Assembly (NCBI GenBank): GCA_016929095.1
Contig: JAFGJM010000044.1
Span: forward strand, 1 to 64,000
From: Anaerolineales bacterium
GTDB lineage: Bacteria; Chloroflexota; Anaerolineae; Anaerolineales; UBA4823
Reading direction: 5' to 3'
Length of the DNA stretch: 64,000 nt
Position 1 is the stretch's first letter. The number at the start of each line of letters is the position of its first letter. The translations under genes were made by a program, and so were the position numbers. The notes under the pieces were generated by a model. The model saw nothing but the letters and a program-made list of their open reading frames with translations, was not told the origin of the DNA and did not search any database. This document shows, one piece after another, positions 43,377 through 52,986 of the stretch.

Positions 43377-45362
43377 ATGAAAAAACCTTCTGGTAATAGA
43401 TTAGCCAGGTTCCTGATTCTCATATTATTCTGCGGAAACATAGCAGCCTATGCGCAGCCAACCACGATCGCCACGCCGACTATAAAATGGGCTTTCGGTG
43501 GCTGTTATTCTTCCTGGTGCGAAACCGGCTGGTATTCTTCTCCGGCAGTCGCCGATCTGGATGGCGATGGAACCATGGAAATCATCGCCGCATCCTACAC
43601 TCTGTTCGTACTCAACGCTGAAGACGGCTCTGTTCAATGGAAAGCCAAAAACCCAGCCGAAAGCCGCGTCTGGCCTGGTGTGGTGGTTGCCGACCTTAGC
43701 GGTGATGGCGATCTGGAAATCGCGGTCGCCAGCGGGGGTGGTTACCTCTCTGTATTCGACCACCAGGGAAATTTTGAAGCTGGTTGGCCGCAGCGGCCTT
43801 GCAGCAACGAATTACGCTCCCTTGCTGTAGGCGACCTGGATGGCAACGGCGACCTGGAATTGGTAGTCGGTCAAGCCAGGCTGAATAAGATCAATGTGTG
43901 GGTTTACGAACACACCGGGGTTATAAGATCGGGCTGGCCGCAGATCACCAATACTGAAGGCTCAGCTGCCGGGATCTACAATGACAACATCGCTTTGGGC
44001 GATCTCAACAACGATGGTAAGTTAGAAGTGATCGTCCCTTCAGATACCATCACCATTGCCGCCTATGACGCGGATGGCAATGCCCTGCCCACACATGAAA
44101 TGTATCATGGTCACTCCGGTCACGATATGGATTATTGGGCAGAAGTCCCGGCTTATATCGATCTGGCATATGAAACTCAGGGCTGGGGTTCTTGCTACAC
44201 TGAATTCACCGCTCGCGCTAATTTTGCCGATGGACCTGCCAATGTAGCGGATGTCAACAGCGATGGTGTGAACGAAGTGGTCGCTATCGGTAACGTCCAC
44301 AACTGCCATACCAGCCCCTATACTAATTTATACAACACACCCTATATTCTCAATCTAGATCGCACCCGGTTTAATGAGGATGGATTCGACTGGACTACCC
44401 CGCCCACCGATACCGGCGCCCCATTGATCGAAAACTATAACATTCTCGAGAGTATTGAGCCCAACCCGGTAACGGTGGATTTGGACGGCGACGGCAACCT
44501 GGAAATCCTTTATGCTTCTTATGACGGGAAATTGCACGCCTTCTGGCTCGATAAAACCGAACACTACAACTGGCCGTTTGATACATATGCCCCTGGCGAA
44601 GCTTACTTAAAAGGTGTTTCAGAACCGGTGGTCGCCGACCTGGATAATAACGGTTCGCCGGAGGTGATCTTTACCTCTTGGACACAAAAAAATACCGGTC
44701 AAAAAGGCAGGTTATATATCCTGGATGCTCAAGGAAACTTCATCCTGCAAACCGGGCTTGCCGAACATCTTAATTATGATTGTGATTGGAATGGTGTGCT
44801 GGCAGCACCTACCCTGGCAAATGTCGATTCGGATGCCGATTTGGAGATCGTGCTCAACACTGCCTGCACCGGCGTAGAAGTTAAAGACTTACCCAATACT
44901 GCAAATGCCCAAATCTTTTGGGGCACCGGGCGGGGCAGCACCCTGCGAAATGGCGCATTGCTTAATGGAGATCTGCACAGCTCATACATTATGGTAAATT
45001 ACCCATTCCCGTCACCCGGAGATACTGTGAATTTTTCCATTCATTTACATGCCTCAGGCGTACCTTTACCTGATGTGAGCATAACAAACACCCTTCCAGC
45101 CGCGCTAACTTTTTCCGGGAATCTGATTGCCTCGCAAGGCACTGCCCAGGAAGCTGGCGGTACGATCACCTGGCAGGGAGAAGTAGATCCCGGCTCTCCG
45201 GTTACGATCAGTTACGATGCCGCCATCGATGGATCGATCATTATGCCAACCGTGATCACCAACCCGGTCACATTCGATGATGGACAGGGCAACCAGTTCG
45301 TGCGCTCCGCAGCTGTAATGGTTAACAGCCTGCCAATGTTCTTACCGCAGGCTTTTAGATAA
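43377..45362 (+). CDS. Secreted FG-GAP/VCBS repeat protein with DUF11 domain
   Basis: A 661-residue exported protein. Signal peptide about 1-26, then at least eight FG-GAP-type units with Ca2+-binding DxDxDG loops (ADLDGDGTMEI, ADLSGDGDLEI, GDLDGNGDLEL, GDLNNDGKLEV, ADVNSDGVNEV, VDLDGDGNLEI, ADLDNNGSPEV, ANVDSDADLEI), forming an integrin-like beta-propeller, and a C-terminal DUF11-like domain (about 535-645). It ends LPMFLPQAFR, close in form to the ending of the next gene. Surface adhesion or binding is likely. GGGAGG precedes the ATG; AGGAGGAG starts the next gene 15 bases after its stop. Confidence 0.88.
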   Translation: MKKPSGNRLARFLILILFCGNIAAYAQPTTIATPTIKWAFGGCYSSWCETGWYSSPAVADLDGDGTMEIIAASYTLFVLNAEDGSVQWKAKNPAESRVWPGVVVADLSGDGDLEIAVASGGGYLSVFDHQGNFEAGWPQRPCSNELRSLAVGDLDGNGDLELVVGQARLNKINVWVYEHTGVIRSGWPQITNTEGSAAGIYNDNIALGDLNNDGKLEVIVPSDTITIAAYDADGNALPTHEMYHGHSGHDMDYWAEVPAYIDLAYETQGWGSCYTEFTARANFADGPANVADVNSDGVNEVVAIGNVHNCHTSPYTNLYNTPYILNLDRTRFNEDGFDWTTPPTDTGAPLIENYNILESIEPNPVTVDLDGDGNLEILYASYDGKLHAFWLDKTEHYNWPFDTYAPGEAYLKGVSEPVVADLDNNGSPEVIFTSWTQKNTGQKGRLYILDAQGNFILQTGLAEHLNYDCDWNGVLAAPTLANVDSDADLEIVLNTACTGVEVKDLPNTANAQIFWGTGRGSTLRNGALLNGDLHSSYIMVNYPFPSPGDTVNFSIHLHASGVPLPDVSITNTLPAALTFSGNLIASQGTAQEAGGTITWQGEVDPGSPVTISYDAAIDGSIIMPTVITNPVTFDDGQGNQFVRSAAVMVNSLPMFLPQAFR

Positions 45363-45376
45363 ATCAGGAGGAGTGC

Positions 45377-47707
45377 ATGCGCACGCTCAAAATGGTATTT
45401 CATTTTGGCATACTGTTCGGTATGCTGTTTTCTCTCCAGCTTTCGAATAGCTCAGCCAACCATTTTTCGTCCCCTGAGCCTGTCGAAGGGGGTGATCTAT
45501 ATCCGCCTTCATCGACTTCAGGCAGCGACGCCACCCTCGAACTCTACAGCACCTTCCACGCCATGGGTGTCAATATCGAAATTGGCGCTACCGATGATCC
45601 CGATGGAGATGCCACTGCCAGCGTTGCATACCGCACGGGAAGCAATGCCTTCAAGACAGGATTCCCGCTGTCGCGTGTATCGAACACTCGATTCAGCGGC
45701 AGCCTGTTTTGGTTAACCCCTGGCACAAACTATGATGTGCGCGTTACTTTCACCGACCCGGATGGGAGTCTGAATGGTGTCACGCTATTGGGTAGCGCTA
45801 CTACTCGGTCGGAGATCGTCACCCCAGCTCCCACACACAGCTACTATGTCAGCCCAAACGGTTCAGGTACGGCATGCCAGCAGAGTTCACCATGCGCCCT
45901 TACCTATGGCATTGGGCAAGTTAAAGCCGGCGAAGAGGTGGTGTTATTGGGCGGAGTTTACTACCAGGGAGGCATCGAAATCCCTCGCTCCGGGAATGTC
46001 AACACTCCGATTGTTATCCGGGGAATGGCCGGGCAGACAGCTATCCTGGATGGCGGCGACCCCGAGAATTTCAGTTGGACGCATATAGGCAATGGCATCT
46101 ATCAGACAACGGTAAATGTACCCAATCCTCACCTGGTGACGGCTGACGGGCAGCGCTTATACCCATATCAACAAATATCAGACCTGTATTCTGACCAATG
46201 GGAGATCCCTGGATTCAACGCCAACGATGAAATTGTATCTGTACGCCTGGATGGCAACGCCAATCCCAATAATGCCGACATGGTCGTGTCGCGCCACAAC
46301 CTGGCTTTCCTGGTCGAAAAGGATTATATCTACTTCCAAAACCTGACCTTCCGCTATTACGGCAACGGCGACTACGCCAAAGCCATCTACCTTAACAATG
46401 CCAATTTCAACCTGATACAAAATTGTACCTTTGCCATCAACGACCTGGGGATCGGCATCAAACGCGACTCTGGTGAAAACCTGATCGATGACAATGAATT
46501 CTATGACACCGTCTTCAACTGGCCCTGGGATGCCGTAAAAAATGGCAGCAGTTTGGAAACCGGCGGGGTGCGCTTCTACAGCCCAACCACAGGCCGCGGC
46601 AATATCATCCGGGGCAACACCTTCCACGATTATTTCGACGGGTTCGGCGCCTGCCCCGAAGACGCCGGGGAAGACAGCATCGAGGTCGATGTTTATAATA
46701 ACCTGGCATACAACATCGGCGATGACGGCATGGAAACCGACGGCACCTGCAGCAATGTGCGCATCTGGAACAACACCTTTCATGATGTGCTGATGGCTAT
46801 CTCCCTGGCGCCGACCTGGGTTGGACCAACCTATGCCATCCGCAACCTGATCTATAATACCGGCGTTGGTAATAACGATTACAGCGGCAGCCCCTTCAAA
46901 TTCAACAGCGGCTATGCTAAATCCGGTCCCATGTACCTGTTCCACAATACATCGGATGCAGCACTGCCCGGCAACAACGGCATCTACATAAAAGCCCCCG
47001 GAAGTTGGGAATTGATCTACGCCCGTAACAACATTTGGGCAGGTACAGACTATGCCATCAATAACTATAATACAAGTAGACCCATTGACCTGGATTATGA
47101 TAATCTTTACACAACCAACCCGGGCGAATTTGTATACTGGGACATGGGTGAAATCCGCCGCATGCACGACTTGTTGACTTTCCAAACCCTCACCGGTCAG
47201 GAAGCGAATGGATTAAACGAGGCGCCAAGCTTCTCAAATCCACCTGCTGCCGATTACACCCTGGCACTTGATAGTCCGCTGATCGATGAGGGTGTGTATA
47301 TTCCCGGGATCAACGATGGTTATAATGGCACAGCCCCGGATATCGGCGCTTTTGAATATGAGGGCAGTGGGTTCAAGCTCGTCGTGCAGCCACCCAACCA
47401 GGCAATCGATCCTGGCGAAACAACTGCTTTTCAAATCAGCCTGGAGACAACCGGAAACTTCACCGATACGGTAAATCTGAGTTATGACATTACCCCATCC
47501 GGTTTACTGGCAGACCTGACCCCGACTGTTATCGCTAGCTCAACATCAGCCACCCTGACGGTTACCGATACCCATGTTGCCCCGCTGATAAATGGATTGT
47601 TATACACCATCCACCTCTCCGGTATCGCTAGCGCAGGGACGGAATCTTCCATCCTTTGGCTGCTCGTCGGTGGAGAGCGCTTTTACATGCCGGTTGTCTT
47701 ACGTTGA
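45377..47707 (+). CDS. Secreted right-handed beta-helix protein
   Basis: A 776-residue exported protein. Signal peptide about 1-27, then a short linker encoding SSPEPVEGG that comes from a REP-like DNA repeat, then a fibronectin-type domain (about 50-145), a parallel beta-helix (about 150-640, with YVSPNGSGTACQQSSPCALT, then IVIRGMAGQTAILDGGD and many short NN-ladder turns), and a final domain ending in GERFYMPVVLR. Fold and opening motif are those of pectate-lyase-like/right-handed beta-helix surface proteins; catalytic residues are not evident. It forms a secretory operon with the FG-GAP gene. Confidence 0.85.
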   Translation: MRTLKMVFHFGILFGMLFSLQLSNSSANHFSSPEPVEGGDLYPPSSTSGSDATLELYSTFHAMGVNIEIGATDDPDGDATASVAYRTGSNAFKTGFPLSRVSNTRFSGSLFWLTPGTNYDVRVTFTDPDGSLNGVTLLGSATTRSEIVTPAPTHSYYVSPNGSGTACQQSSPCALTYGIGQVKAGEEVVLLGGVYYQGGIEIPRSGNVNTPIVIRGMAGQTAILDGGDPENFSWTHIGNGIYQTTVNVPNPHLVTADGQRLYPYQQISDLYSDQWEIPGFNANDEIVSVRLDGNANPNNADMVVSRHNLAFLVEKDYIYFQNLTFRYYGNGDYAKAIYLNNANFNLIQNCTFAINDLGIGIKRDSGENLIDDNEFYDTVFNWPWDAVKNGSSLETGGVRFYSPTTGRGNIIRGNTFHDYFDGFGACPEDAGEDSIEVDVYNNLAYNIGDDGMETDGTCSNVRIWNNTFHDVLMAISLAPTWVGPTYAIRNLIYNTGVGNNDYSGSPFKFNSGYAKSGPMYLFHNTSDAALPGNNGIYIKAPGSWELIYARNNIWAGTDYAINNYNTSRPIDLDYDNLYTTNPGEFVYWDMGEIRRMHDLLTFQTLTGQEANGLNEAPSFSNPPAADYTLALDSPLIDEGVYIPGINDGYNGTAPDIGAFEYEGSGFKLVVQPPNQAIDPGETTAFQISLETTGNFTDTVNLSYDITPSGLLADLTPTVIASSTSATLTVTDTHVAPLINGLLYTIHLSGIASAGTESSILWLLVGGERFYMPVVLR
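45472..45490. repeat. REP-like repeat inside a coding sequence
   Basis: CCCTGAGCCTGTCGAAGGG is the inverse of a repeat found in intergenic DNA of many bacteria (CCCTTCGACAGGCTCAGGG). Here it lies in frame and is translated as SPEPVEG just after the signal peptide of the beta-helix protein. Confidence 0.6.
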
Positions 47708-48147
47708 GGGCAACTGAAGTAAGGAATTTTCATCTACTAACACGGATACGATGCGGTTTCACTGGCAAGAAGCAATCTCCAGTTGGGATAGATATCGAAG
47801 CATATCCATAATGAGCATGTAAACGCGGCTACTCGAAAGAAAGATTCAAAAAAATTCCATGTGACAGACAAAAATCACCTGCGGGTTATCCCTAAATCAA
47901 TATAAAAGGGGTAACCCTTTTTTGTATTACACCAAATATAACCTCCCCATTTTTAAAACTAGCACTTTTATAGCACTTTAGATTCATGACATCTTTTATC
48001 CATATTGTTATCCTATGCATAGTTCAAAAAGGAGGTGCTAGAAACATCATCAAAACACAGTATGGATCGGATCAATCATATTTCGAGTCGAAAGGTTTAA
48101 TTCAGTTTTTCAACAGAAAATGTACGAAAATGAAAGGATATGAAATC
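47708..48147. other. 440-bp gap with terminator
   Basis: Holds the terminator at 47883-47923. The frame open from 47986 is not convincing as a gene until the SPW start at 48148. Nothing else is recognised. Confidence 0.5.
47883..47923 (+). terminator. Terminator after the beta-helix gene
   Basis: Stem GGGTTATCCC/GGGGTAACCC (one G.U pair) and a run of six T. Confidence 0.85.
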
Positions 48148-48456
48148 ATGAAATGGGTAACTATTATTTTGGGTATATGTTTGATCCTGGCGCCGTTTAT
48201 ATTTGGATATAGCGGAACTCCGGGTGCACTTTGGACCTGCCTGGTCATGGGCGCAGTGATCATTGTGATGGGATTCTTGGAAGCCTATAAATGGGCTGCC
48301 GGGGGTGGTCTGGTTACAATGGTAGCCCCCTGGATTTTAGGCTTTAGCGGTATTGGGGCGGCATTGTGGTGCAGTTTGATCCTCGGCGGTTTGGTACTCA
48401 TTCTGGCTGGTTATCGCGGTTTCTTCTTCGTTGAAACGAAAGCGATAAACGTTTAA
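48148..48456 (+). CDS. SPW-repeat membrane protein
   Basis: A 102-residue protein with two homologous hydrophobic halves, each containing an SPW-type unit: ILAPFIFGYSG...ALWTCLVMG and VAPWILGFSGIGAALWCSLILG. Four transmembrane helices are likely. SPW proteins are uncharacterised. ATG 48148 has AAAGGA about 9 bases upstream; ATG 48130 (MKGYEI) is an alternative. Confidence 0.8.
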   Translation: MKWVTIILGICLILAPFIFGYSGTPGALWTCLVMGAVIIVMGFLEAYKWAAGGGLVTMVAPWILGFSGIGAALWCSLILGGLVLILAGYRGFFFVETKAINV

Positions 48457-48568
48457 CAAACTCATACTTAATGATGGTGAAGGATTTTAGCCAGAGGTCC
48501 GGTTTCAAATTATGGTGGGGAAAAGAAACCGGGCCTCGCAATAGCATTTAGAACAAGGTATGTGAACG

Positions 48569-49450
48569 ATGCAAAAGTGCCTGGCATTCGTTTTGGGAGG
48601 CGGAGGGGCTCGTGGCGCCATGCAGGTGGGCGCCTTATGTGCCTTGATCGAAGCGGGTATACAGCCTGATTTATTTGTCGGAACATCGATCGGCGCGGTC
48701 AATGCCACTGGTCTGGCAATATGGGGTATTGATCTGGCAGGTATTGGAACATTGGCGCGTGCCTATCAGGATATAGCCGAAGCTAATATCATGGATGCGC
48801 GCCTTTCGCAATGGATGCTGCGTGCTCTGACAGGACAGCCCAACCATCATGCCAGCCGCCAGATTGCGAATTTTTTCATATCGAAAGGGATTTCCCCGGA
48901 ATTGCAATTCAACCAGATTTCGAATATCCGTCTGGCATTGATCGGCGCCGACCTGGATACCGGGCAACCGGTGATTTACGGGCAGGATCCCTTCCAATCC
49001 ATCCTGGACGGGTTGATGGCGTCGATTGCCCTACCACCCTGGTTCGCGCCGGTGCGAAAAGACGGTCACTTCATCATGGACGGAGGCGCGCTGAGTAACC
49101 TGCCCATCGAACCTGCCCTGACGATGGGCGCTACTGAGATCATCGCTCTCGACCTGGATGACCCCAGGATCATTCCCGGAAGAGACAATCTTTTCAACCT
49201 GTATTTCACCAAGCTGGCGTTTGCCCTGAGCCGCAGGCATATCAAATTGGAAACTGCGTTGGCTGAAACGCGAGGCGTTCCCATTCACTGTATCGCATTA
49301 AAAAGCCCGGAAATTACACCGATTTGGGATTTCAGTAACTTCCGTAAGTTGATCCATACCGGATATGAAATTTGCCGCCAAGAGATGTCAAAAATGAAGG
49401 CACCTTGCTGGAATGATAAGACTCTTCATACTATAACGACTGTGAATTGA
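48569..49450 (+). CDS. Patatin-like phospholipase (RssA/NTE type)
   Basis: A 293-residue serine hydrolase. Oxyanion loop LGGGGARGAMQVG, nucleophile GTSIGAVNA (GxSxG) and the Asp dyad MDGGALSNLPIE are all present. Such enzymes hydrolyse acyl esters of phospholipids or other lipids. The C-terminus matches bacterial RssA-like proteins without extra domains. A ribosome site AAGG is upstream; it lies 112 bases after the SPW gene. Confidence 0.88.
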   Translation: MQKCLAFVLGGGGARGAMQVGALCALIEAGIQPDLFVGTSIGAVNATGLAIWGIDLAGIGTLARAYQDIAEANIMDARLSQWMLRALTGQPNHHASRQIANFFISKGISPELQFNQISNIRLALIGADLDTGQPVIYGQDPFQSILDGLMASIALPPWFAPVRKDGHFIMDGGALSNLPIEPALTMGATEIIALDLDDPRIIPGRDNLFNLYFTKLAFALSRRHIKLETALAETRGVPIHCIALKSPEITPIWDFSNFRKLIHTGYEICRQEMSKMKAPCWNDKTLHTITTVN

Positions 49451-49483
49451 CGATAACAGGATATAGCATCCTCGAAAGTAAAT

Positions 49484-49550
49484 CATCCCGTCCCGGGCGA
49501 CTGGGCGGCTTTACAGGCCGCACATACGGGTTCGACTCCCGTTGGGATGA
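49484..49550 (+). tRNA. tRNA-like element with Val (UAC) anticodon loop and short D arm
   Basis: 67 bases fold as: acceptor CATCCCG/TGGGATG; anticodon stem GCGGC/GCCGC with loop TTTACAG (U33, anticodon UAC); T-arm ACGGG-TTCGACT-CCCGT. The D arm is only 12 bases (stem CCG/TGG, loop GGCGAC), and base 26 is missing. All but the D arm looks like a tRNA-Val(UAC). It may be a non-standard tRNA or a decayed copy. Confidence 0.5.
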
Positions 49551-49644
49551 CAGGAAAAAGAAGGCATAAGGCAATAAGGCAACTAAGTAATTAGATAATC
49601 AGGAAAACGAAATATGGGTGACAATAACACCTGATACCAAATCC

Positions 49645-49675
49645 TTGATCACTAATCCCCTTTTATTGGTATAAT
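49645..49675 (+). promoter_or_regulatory. Promoter of tRNA-Ser
   Basis: TTGATC at 49645 and extended -10 TGGTATAAT (TATAAT 49670-49675), 13 bases before the tRNA start. Confidence 0.55.
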
Positions 49676-49688
49676 CATCGCGCTCATC

Positions 49689-49776
49689 GGAGAGGTGCCG
49701 GAGTGGACGATCGGGGCGGTCTCGAAAACCGTTGTGGCCCTTGTGACCACCGTGGGTTCGAATCCCACCCTCTCCG
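49689..49776 (+). tRNA. tRNA-Ser (anticodon CGA)
   Basis: An 88-base class II tRNA. Acceptor GGAGAGG/CCTCTCC, anticodon stem GCGGT/ACCGT with loop CTCGAAA (anticodon CGA, reads UCG), long variable arm (TGTGG...CCAC), T-arm GTGGG-TTCGAAT-CCCAC, discriminator G. The CCA end is not encoded. A decayed copy lies at 56976-57043. Confidence 0.93.
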
Positions 49777-50125
49777 CTGTTATTTAAAATAGACCCCTTC
49801 AATGCCATTCATTTTTATTAAACTCAACCTTCGATTATCCGTTTTCTTTGATCCCATGATTTCCATTCATAGCTAATTTCTGAATACTCCCAGAAATATT
49901 TCATATGAAAATTTGAGTAATGTGGATGCTTCCGATCGCGCAAAGCGCCAAAAGTTCGATTAGATTATAATTATAAAGACGGTTAAAAGAGACCTCAAGA
50001 AGGATATAATCCCTTTCAAACACTGCGGGTTTCAAAGAATTTCCACCTCAAATCAATTCCCCTCTCCTATCACCTACACGTCATCGATTCCTGAGTTGGG
50101 AAAGGCGCGATGAATAATCTAATCA
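49777..50125. other. Gap between tRNA-Ser and the LuxR gene
   Basis: 349 bases, AT-rich in part. I see no gene, hairpin terminator or repeat. Promoter elements of the LuxR gene presumably lie here but no consensus stands out. Confidence 0.4.
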
Positions 50126-52828
50126 ATGATGCCTGTTTCAGTCCTCTCAACCAAATTCTATATTCCACCCGCCCGTGAGAACGCGGTTGAACGGACACAC
50201 CTGACATCAAGACTATTTTCGGGTGTGAACCGACCCGGCTGCTTTTCATTAATTTCCAGCCCGGCCGGATTCGGTAAAACAACAATATTGAGCGAATTCA
50301 TTTCACACCTCCAGTTGCCTGTAGCCTGGGTTTCACTGGATGAAGGCGATAACGACCCGATTCATTTTTGGACCTGTTTGATCACATCCTTTCAATCTAT
50401 CTTGGGAAATATAGGGGAATCAGCCCTTGAATTATTCAATACACAACAATCACTGCCTGATAACACAGCCCCGACCATATTGATCAACGATCTCGCAGCA
50501 CACAACCAGTCTATGGTGCTCGTCCTGGATGACTACCATATCATTCAATCGCAACCCGTTCATTCAGGGATGCAATTTCTCCTCGATCATCTCCCAAATA
50601 ATCTCCATATTATAGTATCCACGCGTCACGACCCTCCCTGGCCAATGGCTCGCTTTCGTGCTTCCAATCAACTGACAGAAATCCGCGCTCAGGATCTGCG
50701 TTTTAGTATCGAAGAAGCCACAGAATTCCTAAACCATACCATGGGATTAAATTTATCCCATGAGGATATTGCTGCTCTGGAAGATCGAACAGAAGGTTGG
50801 GCAGCAGGTTTGCAGCTTGCCGCCCTTTCAATAAAAGGGCGCAGCGACGCACCCGCTTTCATACAAGCCTTTACCGGCAGCAACCTGTATGTGGCGGAAT
50901 ACCTGGTAGAAGAGGTAATCCAGCGCCAGTCCGAGGCTATGCGAGAGTTCCTGCTGCAGACCTCAATTTTGAAGAGGATGAACGCCGGATTATGCGAAGC
51001 TGTTACTGACTGCCAGGATGGGCAGGCGATTCTTCAATCCCTGCGTCATACCAATACCTTCCTGGTATCTTTGGATAGTGAAGGGCACTGGTTTCGCTAC
51101 CACCATCTGTTCGCAGAACTCCTGAAATCGAGGCTTACACATTCATATCCGGAAGGTCAGATTGCCTCACTACACCTGCGCGCAGCCACCTGGTTTGAAC
51201 ATCATCAATTGTTGGATGAAGCCATTCATCATGCGTTTGCCTCCAAAAATTATGAAAAAGCAGCTTCTTTAATCGATCAATACGGACAGGGAATATTCTA
51301 TTCCGAACGGTATAGTATTCTAAGAAATTGGCTGGATGCTCTTTCCCCGGAAATATTCACAGCTCATCCTCGCTTGGAGATTTACCGGTTGTTATTCGAT
51401 CTAAATAAAGGGACATTGGATATGTATGAGCAGACCTTGATCGAAAAAGAAAAACTGATCAAAGATCTGCCAAAATCGCCCGAAAACGACCGTTTGCGGC
51501 GTACAGCCCTGGTAAGTTTGTCTCTATCCTATGCTTTTCAAAACACAACCAAAGCGATCCAGATAGCAGAAGAAGCCCTAGCTGAAATTCCCGAAGCCAA
51601 CCTTCAACTGCTAAGTTATGTCTATTCCACTTTTTACCGGGCGTTTGGCATGGAAGGGAATATCGAAAAATCTGCGCCTGCCTATCGTGAATGTTTTCGC
51701 CTGAGTGAGATTTCCGAACAATATGAGATGCTCTCCAACACCACCATGATCAGAGCTTTCGACCTGTGTCAGTATGGCAGGCTAGATGAAGCCGCAGAGT
51801 ACTGTCAGCGGATTATTGATGCCGGTGCTCGCCGAAAATCAAAAGTCTTCTACCCTGCTGGTTCTTGTTATATCGGTTTAGCTGGCATTCACCTGGAGCG
51901 GAATGACCTGCAAAAAGCGGAAGAGTATCTGACCCTGGGATTGGACTTATGCCAACAAGGCGATATAAATGGTCTATTTACCGGGTACGTTCAAAAGATT
52001 CGTCTGCTGCAGGCGAACGACGAAATCGAAGAATCCCTGAAAGAATTGCAGTTGTTAGAGCAAACATTTCAGCGCAGAGAATTCACATTAATGGCTCAAA
52101 AAGTGTCGCTTTTATTGGCTGCCGGAGACCTCGCCACTGCTTCCGGCTTGGTATCACCCATGTTAGCGATTCTTGGCGCCAGCCATTATGCGCAACGACT
52201 ACCTCTGATTGCCATGGAAGCATTCAAATTAAGCCTGGCTCGCATTTATATTGCACTCGAAGAGATCGATAAAGCCAATCAATTATTGGATGAGATCCAA
52301 ACCACGGTTGAGCCAGGATTGCGTTTCGGACGCCTGATGGAAGTCCATTTACTACGCGCCCTTGCTTTGCAAAAACAAAATTCCGGGACTATCCCGGCAG
52401 ATGCCATCGCAAACCTGGCGCGCGCCATTGATCTGGCTGTGGCTCCTGGCTTTGTTACATTATTTCTCGAAGAAGGCTCGGCTTTGATACCCCTTTTAAA
52501 GGCAATTGATACTCATCAAACCTTTCCGGGACGGATAAAAACATACGCCCGTAAACTCTTGAACGCTTTCAATGGTATTGGAAAACCTTTGCCTCTCCGA
52601 CCTGCAAGTGACGCAATTGGTTTGATCGAACAATTGACTCCACGCGAAATGGAAGTTCTTGAATGCCTGGCTTCCGGTGATTCCAATCAAACCATTGCCG
52701 AAAAACTCGTCATCACAGTACGCACGGTGAAGAAACACGCCAGTAATATTTACGGAAAACTCAGCGCCAGTAGCCGTACTCAGGCTATAGCTCGAGCGCA
52801 CGAACTCGGTTTGCTTTCCACCGACTAA
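50126..52828 (+). CDS. MalT-like LuxR transcriptional regulator (STAND ATPase)
   Basis: A 900-residue regulator of the LAL/MalT class. N-terminal STAND NTPase: P-loop SSPAGFGKTT near residue 46, VAWVSLDEGDNDPIHFW, Walker B VLVLDDYHII, then winged-helix part, a TPR-like superhelical sensor (about 400-830) and a C-terminal LuxR HTH (LTPREMEVLECLASGDSNQT to IYGKLSASSRTQAI). Ligand binding to the TPR part normally triggers ATP-dependent activation. Two ATGs at 50126 and 50129 are equivalent. It is the first gene after the intact tRNA-Ser, and the plus-strand genes to 56910 may be its regulon (inference). Confidence 0.92.
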   Translation: MMPVSVLSTKFYIPPARENAVERTHLTSRLFSGVNRPGCFSLISSPAGFGKTTILSEFISHLQLPVAWVSLDEGDNDPIHFWTCLITSFQSILGNIGESALELFNTQQSLPDNTAPTILINDLAAHNQSMVLVLDDYHIIQSQPVHSGMQFLLDHLPNNLHIIVSTRHDPPWPMARFRASNQLTEIRAQDLRFSIEEATEFLNHTMGLNLSHEDIAALEDRTEGWAAGLQLAALSIKGRSDAPAFIQAFTGSNLYVAEYLVEEVIQRQSEAMREFLLQTSILKRMNAGLCEAVTDCQDGQAILQSLRHTNTFLVSLDSEGHWFRYHHLFAELLKSRLTHSYPEGQIASLHLRAATWFEHHQLLDEAIHHAFASKNYEKAASLIDQYGQGIFYSERYSILRNWLDALSPEIFTAHPRLEIYRLLFDLNKGTLDMYEQTLIEKEKLIKDLPKSPENDRLRRTALVSLSLSYAFQNTTKAIQIAEEALAEIPEANLQLLSYVYSTFYRAFGMEGNIEKSAPAYRECFRLSEISEQYEMLSNTTMIRAFDLCQYGRLDEAAEYCQRIIDAGARRKSKVFYPAGSCYIGLAGIHLERNDLQKAEEYLTLGLDLCQQGDINGLFTGYVQKIRLLQANDEIEESLKELQLLEQTFQRREFTLMAQKVSLLLAAGDLATASGLVSPMLAILGASHYAQRLPLIAMEAFKLSLARIYIALEEIDKANQLLDEIQTTVEPGLRFGRLMEVHLLRALALQKQNSGTIPADAIANLARAIDLAVAPGFVTLFLEEGSALIPLLKAIDTHQTFPGRIKTYARKLLNAFNGIGKPLPLRPASDAIGLIEQLTPREMEVLECLASGDSNQTIAEKLVITVRTVKKHASNIYGKLSASSRTQAIARAHELGLLSTD

Positions 52829-52865
52829 CCTTTCAGGGTCATATACAATTGAATATTCCAACAAA

Positions 52866-52894
52866 AAGGTGTACGGGAGTACACCTTCTTTTAT
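52866..52894 (+). terminator. Terminator after the LuxR gene
   Basis: Stem AAGGTGTAC/GTACACCTT, loop GGGA, followed by CTTTTATTTT. Confidence 0.75.
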
Positions 52895-52986
52895 TTTATA
52901 AAATTACTTCCCAGGTCCACTGACATTTTAGTTTTGGAATTGTATAGTGTATGCAAGGAATGGAAATGATGAGATAAGGAGAAAAC

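Noticed and set aside
46178-47185. 335-codon minus-strand open frame inside the beta-helix gene
   Set aside because: Arises from codon bias of the repeats on the other strand; the plus-strand protein has signal peptide and fold motifs.
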